NCBI GenBank assembly: GCA_910579485.1
Contig: CAJTVO010000067.1
Span: 1 to 18,238 of the forward strand
DNA: 18,238 bases
DNA from: an uncultured Oscillospiraceae bacterium
GTDB lineage: Bacteria > Bacillota > Clostridia > Oscillospirales > Oscillospiraceae
Direction of reading: 5' to 3'
In this document: piece by piece, positions 13,857 through 18,238 of the stretch
Layout: each line of letters opens with the position of its first letter
Position numbering within the stretch: the stretch's first letter is position 1
The notes under the pieces: generated by a model
The model's database searches: none
What the model saw: the letters and a program-made list of their open reading frames with translations, nothing else
What the model was told of the DNA's origin: nothing
Position numbers and translations under genes: made by a program

Positions 13857-15320
13857 ATGCAGATCAGGCTGAAAAATATTGGTATTATCAACGATTCCAC
13901 GCTTGCGCTGGATGGATTGACGGTGATTACGGGAAAAAACAACTCCGGCAAAACAACGGTGGGTAAAACATTGTACGCGATACTGGACGCTGTTGCGGAT
14001 GTGCAGAAGAAAGCGCAGATTGATCGGAATCTTTATATCCGCGGGCAGCTTGCTGAGGTTTGGCAGACACTGACAACGGGGTTTCGATTTTCCTACAAAC
14101 CCGAAAAGTCCGAGTTCTCCCGGTATCCCGCTCTCTGCATACTGCTGTTTGGGGAGGATATTTTGAATTCACTGCAGGATATGGAAATCTACGCTCATCA
14201 GTTCGAGGAGGAACTTCGTGTAGTCGACAGTGCGCTGATGGAGTCTTATCGGATAAATAACTTGCGGTATATTTCTGAAGAAACGGCAGGCGGTATACGT
14301 TTTGCAAAACCGCAGGAGGATTTTGATGTGCAGCGTCAGCAGGCCCTGGCGCTTTTGGAGCGGATGTTTAATGCCCTGGAGAGGGACCCGGACCTGGTCG
14401 ATTATACCCGCGAGAGTATCAACCAGACTCTCCGGGCAGAATTTAGCGGGCAGATTCAGCCGGTAAGAGCGCCGGATGCCGCATCTCTGGTCGAGCTGTC
14501 AGAGTCTGGCAGCAGCGGCCCGGTCTATTTTCATTTTTCAGTGGAAGGGAACAGCATTGTCAACGACGGCCATCCGGTATTTGGGGGCGTTCCTGTTAAG
14601 AAGGTCTATATGGTCGATGATCCATTCATTCTGGATGATTTCAACGCACCCCGGCACCCGGCACGATTACTTTCCCATGATATGCCGGAAATGATTGTGA
14701 CCCCTACCCGTATCCAGACCCACAATCAGAAGCTGAAAAGGGCTCTCAGAATGCCGGCGACATCCAATATTTTCGAGCAGACGGTCCTGGACGCGAATCT
14801 GAAAACGATCAGAGAGCAGATCGACAGTGTTGTTTCCGGCTCCTTTAAATTCTCTGAGGAAAGCAATTACTATCTTCAGAATGGGGCCAAGGTAAAGCTC
14901 GGCAACATGGCTACCGGCTCCAAGATGTTCTCCATCATTAAGATACTGCTGGAAAAGGGAGAACTTGACGGCTCTACTATGCTCATCCTGGATGAACCGG
15001 AGGCCCACCTCCATCCCCAATGGCAAAATGCCTTTGCGGAGGTGATCGTGCTGCTGGTCAGGGAGCTTGGCGTTCGCGTTCTGCTGACCACCCATAGTCC
15101 CAACTTCATGCTGGCTTTGGACGCCCACATGCGAAAGTATGACATGGGGGACCGGACAAATTTCTACCAGACGGAAGCCGTCGGTGGGGGCTTTGTCCGC
15201 TATCAGTGCGTCAATGACAATATGGAGCGGATCTACGATGATTTCCTGCGGTATCTCTCCGAGATGAAGGAACTGCGGGATAGATATATGTCCGGCAGGA
15301 GGACGAGCGATGATCAATAA
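13857..15320 (+). CDS. ABC/AAA15-type ATPase, candidate defence sensor
   Basis: This 487-residue protein belongs to the SMC/OLD-like AAA15 ATPase class. It begins MQIRLKNIGIINDSTLALDG and has Walker A GKNNSGKTT at residues 26-34. A long insert (about 45-340) carries helical parts and a beta segment (GPVYFHFSVEGNSIVNDG). A signature-like LGNMATGSKMFSI follows at about 347-359, then Walker B MLILDEPEAHLHP (about 375-387) and the switch histidine LTTHSPNF (about 409-416). The last 70 residues are helical. Unlike OLD or GajA there is no Toprim nuclease domain, so the effector must be separate. AGGAGG is 5 bases before the ATG. The next gene overlaps by 11 bases. Such ATPase plus small-effector pairs are typical of antiphage systems (Septu, PARIS, AbiL). 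Confidence 0.88.
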   Translation: MQIRLKNIGIINDSTLALDGLTVITGKNNSGKTTVGKTLYAILDAVADVQKKAQIDRNLYIRGQLAEVWQTLTTGFRFSYKPEKSEFSRYPALCILLFGEDILNSLQDMEIYAHQFEEELRVVDSALMESYRINNLRYISEETAGGIRFAKPQEDFDVQRQQALALLERMFNALERDPDLVDYTRESINQTLRAEFSGQIQPVRAPDAASLVELSESGSSGPVYFHFSVEGNSIVNDGHPVFGGVPVKKVYMVDDPFILDDFNAPRHPARLLSHDMPEMIVTPTRIQTHNQKLKRALRMPATSNIFEQTVLDANLKTIREQIDSVVSGSFKFSEESNYYLQNGAKVKLGNMATGSKMFSIIKILLEKGELDGSTMLILDEPEAHLHPQWQNAFAEVIVLLVRELGVRVLLTTHSPNFMLALDAHMRKYDMGDRTNFYQTEAVGGGFVRYQCVNDNMERIYDDFLRYLSEMKELRDRYMSGRRTSDDQ

Positions 15321-15984
15321 GGATTTAACGGCGCTCGCCCCCGATTGGAAAGACTGTCTGAAGGCGGTCACGGAGCTGTCAAAGGATAAAAAGAATGGGA
15401 CGCCTCTGGTGGAAAGCGGGAAGCAGCTGTATGATTTTGATACGATCTGTGGGCTGCTGTTTCCAGAGGATAAAAAACCAGCCTCTGCGGACGGGCTGGA
15501 AATAACGCCCCGGGAGGTACGGCTGATCGAATTTAAGACAGGCTTCCGCAAAAAGATCACCCGGGAGAATTTTGATGTGGAGAAGGGGCTCTGTAAGAAA
15601 GCGGGTGAGGTTTGCGAGGACTATTGGGGACTGTTTTTCAAAAAGCAGAAAAAGGATACCGGCGAGCTGATCTCTTCGATCCAATTCAAGGCGGTAGAGA
15701 GTTATTTGACCCTGCAAAAGAAACTGCTGCCGCTCTGCCCGGAGGCCGGGGAGCCGCTGCCGCTTGCGTTCATCGTTGTTGCTGACGCGGACGCGGTAGA
15801 TGGTATGGTAGATATTTTGACAGGATTGAGCAAGCGGAAGGAAGAGTCCCGCACTTCGCTTGGACAGATTAGAAGCAGTTTAAAAAAGTACTTGCTGCTC
15901 CTGGATGAGAGCGGGGAAGTTTATTGCTATGATCGGGTGGAGGTTTTAACGGCATCCCAATACGCCAACCGGGTCAATACATAG
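15310..15984 (+). CDS. Putative PD-(D/E)XK nuclease-like effector paired with the ATPase
   Basis: This 224-residue protein overlaps the ATPase gene by 11 bases and has its own AGGAGG 7 bases before the ATG. I do not recognise a named family. The segment ADGLEITPREVRLIEFKTGF (residues 60-79) fits the PD-(D/E)XK core: Asp61 at the end of one strand, then Glu74-x-Lys76 in a hydrophobic strand. A long helix follows (DVEKGLCKKAGEVCEDYWGLF, about 88-108). Other strands are LPLAFIVVADADAVDGM (about 151-167) and YLLLLDESGEVYCYDRVEVL near the C-terminus. An acidic residue from the preceding helix could be Glu35, Asp42 or Asp44. I infer a nuclease set off by the ATPase. It differs from the Toprim/DUF4435 partner of PARIS and the HNH partner of Septu. 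Confidence 0.6.
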   Translation: MINKDLTALAPDWKDCLKAVTELSKDKKNGTPLVESGKQLYDFDTICGLLFPEDKKPASADGLEITPREVRLIEFKTGFRKKITRENFDVEKGLCKKAGEVCEDYWGLFFKKQKKDTGELISSIQFKAVESYLTLQKKLLPLCPEAGEPLPLAFIVVADADAVDGMVDILTGLSKRKEESRTSLGQIRSSLKKYLLLLDESGEVYCYDRVEVLTASQYANRVNT

Positions 15985-16019
15985 CTTTGCGGGCCGAACT
16001 CTGCCCGGACCCCATTCTC

Positions 16020-16044
16020 AAAAAAGGTGCAAAGCACCTTTTTT
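16020..16044 (+). terminator. Intrinsic terminator after the ATPase-nuclease pair
   Basis: A perfect 11-bp inverted repeat (AAAAAAGGTGC, loop AAA, GCACCTTTTTT) starts 35 bases after the stop at 15984. It has an A-tract and a U-tract on both strands, so it can stop converging transcription from either side. Confidence 0.88.
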
Positions 16045-16054
16045 GACACACAAA

Positions 16055-16094
16055 GGAAGCCTCGTCCCGGGATCTCTCCCGAGACGAGGCTTCC
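16055..16094. repeat. Long perfect hairpin between converging operons
   Basis: A 12-bp perfect stem (16055-16066 with 16083-16094, GGAAGCCTCGTC) continues after one C.A mismatch into a further 5-bp stem with a TCTC loop. No U-tract follows. It follows the terminator by 10 bases and may back it up or protect RNA ends. Confidence 0.65.
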
Positions 16095-16187
16095 AGCTGT
16101 TGATACAGATTTTCCATTGATACTTTTTCTTGAAAGCAAAAGCATCAGACAGGCTCTAATGTAACCAAACGAAAAGTGGAGGTCAAA

Positions 16188-16235
16188 ATGCATGCGGAGA
16201 TCAAAGCAATGATCCCCAAGATTTCCGCGCAATAG
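16188..16235 (+). CDS. Possible 15-residue peptide gene or gene remnant
   Basis: The reading frame encodes MHAEIKAMIPKISAQ. GGAGG at 16178-16182 is 5 bases before the ATG, an ideal ribosome site. A weak promoter may lie upstream (TTGAAA at 16130-16135, 19 bases, TCTAAT at 16155-16160). A hairpin with a T-run begins within its last codons. It could be a tiny peptide gene, a leader peptide, or the 5' end of a deleted gene. I do not know a function. Confidence 0.25.
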   Translation: MHAEIKAMIPKISAQ

Positions 16236-16250
16236 CAGTAATGCGCTTTT
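16227..16250 (+). terminator. Small hairpin with T-run
   Basis: GCGCA (16227-16231) pairs with TGCGC (16242-16246), and TTTT follows on the plus strand. It overlaps the end of the 15-codon frame. The stem is short, so the call is tentative. Confidence 0.4.
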
Positions 16251-16273
16251 CATCGGAGAATGGTATCAGAAAA

Positions 16274-16519
16274 TTATGGATCCTCAGCTAGCTCAAACCG
16301 GTATTTCTGCTTGGCTTCCGGATGTTCCCTGTGGTCCAGCTGCTCCGCAAACATCCGGTATGGCCGGACGAATAAGAGCTTATCTCCGTACTGCGCCTGA
16401 TACACCACCATTTTCTCTTCGGTTTCGGTGTGTATAGCGATACCTATGACCAAGTACAGTCCGCCTTTGAAGTGCCTGTAATAGCGTCCAGCCAAAATTT
16501 CACGATCACGAAACTGCAT
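16274..16519 (-). CDS. DUF1653 family protein
   Basis: This 81-residue protein matches DUF1653, a small domain of unknown function common in bacteria and phages. The usual order is visible: GRYYRHFKGGLYLVIGIAIHTETEE (residues about 11-35), where family members read 'GkY.H.KG..Y.vigia.hset.e', then MVVYQAQYGDKLLFVRPYRMFAE ('vvYqaLYg...lwvRP..mF.e'). It is the third gene of the Dcd-like operon and starts 7 bases after the stop of the membrane protein. The role in this operon is unknown; it may be a passenger. Confidence 0.9.
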   Translation of the reverse strand: MQFRDREILAGRYYRHFKGGLYLVIGIAIHTETEEKMVVYQAQYGDKLLFVRPYRMFAEQLDHREHPEAKQKYRFELAEDP

Positions 16520-16526
16520 AGCTGCT

Positions 16527-16910
16527 CTAATCCTTTCCTGTTTCTAACCAGATCAGCAGAATGCATAACAGGAGCGAGACAACAATGATGATAGTGGCTG
16601 ATACAGCGTATCCAGTCAAAAGGGAAGTAACCTGATTGACAATAAGGCCAACTAGAAAAGCGACAAGGATCGTCTCAATAATAATACTTGTCCGAACCTT
16701 TTTGAATAAAGATTTCTTATATCTCTTTGCCTCTTCGCACGCATCCTTTTTGAGCTGCCGGATAAATTGATCGCGCAGATCGGATGAGATCAGCTCCCTA
16801 AGGGCATCCAGAACAAATTGCTTATCCTCTGCACTGGCGGTTGCCGGATCGTACATGTGGTTACGCACCGCGTAGGATTCCAGGATCTGATCAAGCCGTG
16901 AAGGGTTCAC
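16527..16910 (-). CDS. Small two-transmembrane protein with a soluble N-terminal domain
   Basis: This 127-residue protein starts with GTG inside the stop of the Dcd-like gene (GTGA, 4-base overlap), so the two are translationally coupled. Residues 1-70 are soluble, charged and helical (DKQFVLDALRELISSDLRDQFIRQLKK), ending in a basic stretch KRYKKSLFKKVR at the membrane edge. Two hydrophobic segments follow at about 75-97 (SIIIETILVAFLVGLIVNQV) and 103-122 (VSATIIIVVSLLLCILLIWL), joined by a very short loop. I do not recognise the family. The layout resembles small 2TM effectors of nucleotide-signal defence systems, but SLATT-type effectors have their soluble part after the membrane hairpin, not before. 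The link with a nucleotide-binding partner suggests a membrane effector controlled by it. Confidence 0.82.
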   Translation of the reverse strand: MNPSRLDQILESYAVRNHMYDPATASAEDKQFVLDALRELISSDLRDQFIRQLKKDACEEAKRYKKSLFKKVRTSIIIETILVAFLVGLIVNQVTSLLTGYAVSATIIIVVSLLLCILLIWLETGKD

Positions 16911-17530
16911 GACTGCGCCCCCTTTTCGTCAAAGGAGCCAAGTATATTCTGATAGATTTTTTTCTGTTCCTCCGACCAGCCTGCTTCACCAAATCTTGCG
17001 CCTCGGAAGGATCGTTCGTTCTGAAAAGCGGCGTTTTTCTTGTTTGCATACAGCATGTCCGGCTCGTCGGAGAGTTCCTCAAAGACGAGCTGCGCGATTT
17101 TCAGTCCGGGCCACAGCAGGACGGGGTTAGGTCCGGCGTTGTGCAGGCCGATATATAGCTTGCCTGCGTAAGTTGGGTTGCAGTGCTGACCGGCCACCAA
17201 GATACCTGCTCTGGTGAAGCGCGTCCTGGGCCGGATATGGGCTGCCATTTGAGAGGGGAGCCGCACCATCTCCGTCAGTTCTGCCAGCAGGTACTCACCG
17301 GGAGAGAACAGATAGCCATCGGCGCCGATTTCTATTTCCTGGTACATATCGGCAAGATCGCTCTTGTCCGTTGGATCAATAGCTCGTCCGATCCGCTTCA
17401 GGACAGCGATATTACCAGACATGCTGACATCGTAAGAGGCGGATTGGAGCTGGTCCTCCGAAAAGGGGTCCAGCAAGGGGGCGTTGCTGTTCAAGCAGCA
17501 TTCTTTGATCATTCTATCGCAGAGAATCAT
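16907..17530 (-). CDS. dCTP deaminase/dUTPase-family protein with altered active site
   Basis: This 207-residue protein starts at the ATG at 17530 (MILCDRMI, as in Dcd), 7 bases after AGGAGA; an earlier ATG at 17581 lacks this. Dcd landmarks in order are SASYDVSM (30-37), SPGEYLLAELTEMVRLP (76-92), RPRTRFTRAG (100-109, aligning with GRSSLARLG), NPTYAGKLYIGLHNAG (118-133) and WPGLKIAQLVFEEL. In E. coli Dcd the stretch after the conserved Gly reads CIVLEFYN, with the catalytic Glu. Here it is KLYIGLHN, so Gly128 replaces that Glu. The second Ser of GRSS is Arg. Deamination is therefore unlikely; nucleotide binding may remain. About 40 helical residues extend the C-terminus. It leads an operon with a 2TM protein and DUF1653. 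Confidence 0.85.
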   Translation of the reverse strand: MILCDRMIKECCLNSNAPLLDPFSEDQLQSASYDVSMSGNIAVLKRIGRAIDPTDKSDLADMYQEIEIGADGYLFSPGEYLLAELTEMVRLPSQMAAHIRPRTRFTRAGILVAGQHCNPTYAGKLYIGLHNAGPNPVLLWPGLKIAQLVFEELSDEPDMLYANKKNAAFQNERSFRGARFGEAGWSEEQKKIYQNILGSFDEKGAQS

Positions 17531-17606
17531 GTATCCCTCTCCTTTAGCGGCGCGTATCTTGCGTTGTATAGCTTTGTACATGTGTATTTTGCTGGGTTAA
17601 TACAGT

Positions 17607-17635
17607 ATTATAGCTTTTGTGTGTGGATTTGTCAA
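17607..17635 (-). promoter_or_regulatory. Perfect-consensus sigma-70 promoter of the Dcd-like operon
   Basis: On the minus strand TTGACA (17635-17630), a 17-base spacer and TATAAT (17612-17607) match the vegetative consensus exactly. It lies about 75 bases before the Dcd-like start. Such a strong promoter implies constant high expression, as for an always-on sensor; I see no clear operator. Confidence 0.92.
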
Positions 17636-17713
17636 GAAGTGGGATGCTTTCACGGTCGGGATATCTGATATAGTCGACACACTTGAGGAGCGGTAAAAAG
17701 GAGACAAGGAAAA

Positions 17714-17860
17714 ATGGCAATACGAAAACAAAAAATTCCCCCCCGGTTGTCCTCCCCCCAGCAACTTTTTCTTCTTTCCCTACATTATATAAACAGCACC
17801 CCTACCGGGGCGGGGGCGTTCTTTTCGTATGAACGAAAAGAACCAAAAGGTCACTCATGA
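17714..17860 (+). CDS. Possible 48-residue ORF running into element B
   Basis: MAIRKQKIPPRLSSPQQLFL is its start. It is preceded by AGGAG (17699-17703) and AAGGA (17706-17710). It has a basic N-terminus, a moderately hydrophobic middle (QQLFLLSLHY) and a tail encoded by the first hairpins of element B (ending SYERKEPKGHS). The coding region contains a C-run and a pyrimidine tract, and its end lies within conserved RNA-like stems. It is more likely a chance frame or a remnant than a gene. Confidence 0.2.
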   Translation: MAIRKQKIPPRLSSPQQLFLLSLHYINSTPTGAGAFFSYERKEPKGHS

Positions 17861-18238
17861 AACTACGTTTCCTGAGAACCTTCCTTCACTACGGGGGTAA
17901 TTATTTACGCTACGACCTTTAGATTGGCTGGTCTATCGTCCGTGCCCTGGGCCGATGCCAGCACTTACTTCTGCGCACAGTCCTATCGGAGGTGCCGGTT
18001 GCCTCGCGACACTCGGCACGATGGCCTGGCATGAAGGGTGCGAATCAGAACCATGTACCGTTAGACCGCGTGCTCCCGTGGGCCGGCCTTTGGCCGGCTT
18101 AGGGCTGGGGCCGCCGTAGGCGGCCTAACGCCTTGCAGGCAGTACCCCTTTAAAAGGCCGGCAGGCGAAGTACTACAAGTACCAGACCGGCAGAAGAAGC
18201 CCCTCCAATTCGGAGACTTCGCCTCCCCAAGCCCCCCA
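17796..18238 (+). ncRNA. Structured noncoding element, copy B (cut by window end)
   Basis: This is the homologue of copy A in inverted orientation. It opens with CCCC-TACC-GGGG (17799-17810), then an 11-bp stem at 17818-17843 (GTTCTTTTCGT/ACGAAAAGAAC), and a 10-bp stem with TAC loop and one mismatch at 17854-17876. The 30-base block identical to A is at 17890-17919. Two GC hairpins of 7+3+7 form (18082-18098 and 18109-18125) occur where A has none, while A's two hairpins are missing here. Helix changes relative to A keep base pairing. The element probably continues past the window edge. Function unknown. Confidence 0.6.

Noticed and set aside
14667..15560. 297-residue minus-strand ORF opposite the ATPase and nuclease-like genes
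   Set aside because: The plus-strand ATPase motifs are clear; this frame spans two real genes and has no domain.
15927..16253. 108-residue minus-strand ORF
   Set aside because: It runs through the 11-bp terminator and the 12-bp hairpin and into the 3' end of the nuclease-like gene on the other strand. There is no family resemblance.
17531..17581. N-terminal extension of the Dcd-like protein from an ATG at 17581
   Set aside because: The extra 17 residues do not resemble the family, and the internal ATG at 17530 has an ideal AGGAGA and the family's usual first residues.
1..18238. CRISPR arrays, tRNA or rRNA genes, transposase genes
   Set aside because: No regularly spaced repeats with unique spacers, no cloverleaf with the T-loop consensus, and no transposase-like frame were seen on reading either strand.

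Overview
The window is a stretch of high-GC DNA, most likely from a gut Clostridia of the Oscillospiraceae type (inferred from GC-rich codon use, strong AGGAGG ribosome binding sites and protein style; no marker gene is present to prove it). It holds a compact PBSX-like phage morphogenesis cluster, two small accessory operons that look like defence or conflict genes, and two copies of a long, highly structured noncoding element.

Layout. Positions 265-13595 are one minus-strand late operon, read from right to left: a short TerS-like protein, TerL, a 690-base gap with noncoding element copy A, portal, XkdF-like protease, decoration protein, major capsid, adaptor, head closure, tail terminator, contractile sheath, tube, an unrecognised acidic protein, LysM baseplate protein, gpD-like hub, gpV-like spike, gp25, baseplate J and XkdU. 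Most junctions are tight (4-base ATGA overlaps or gaps under 20 bases). A strong hairpin terminator at 215-256 closes the operon. The gene order is that of Bacillus PBSX, but there is no long tape measure protein, and no tail fibre, lysis, integrase or replication gene in view.

Positions 13715-16044 hold a plus-strand unit with its own extended -10 promoter, a hairpin leader, an ABC/AAA15-type ATPase and an overlapping small protein with a D-x12-ExK motif, which resembles a PD-(D/E)XK nuclease. It ends in a strong terminator. Converging on it from the right is a minus-strand operon (16274-17635) driven by a perfect-consensus TTGACA-17-TATAAT promoter: a dCTP-deaminase-like protein whose catalytic glutamate is replaced by glycine, a two-transmembrane protein, and a DUF1653 protein. 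Both cassettes look like antiphage or inter-element conflict modules carried beside the phage cluster.

Element copies A (about 11590-12026, minus) and B (17796 to the window end, plus) share long identical blocks. They differ by compensatory base changes inside helices and by GC-rich 17-base hairpins inserted at different places. This argues for a structured RNA (or a structured repeat) rather than protein coding. The two copies are inverted and bracket the terminase plus both cassettes. The best candidates for something undescribed are this element, the ATPase-nuclease pair, the Dcd-like/2TM pair, and the tail cluster lacking a tape measure.
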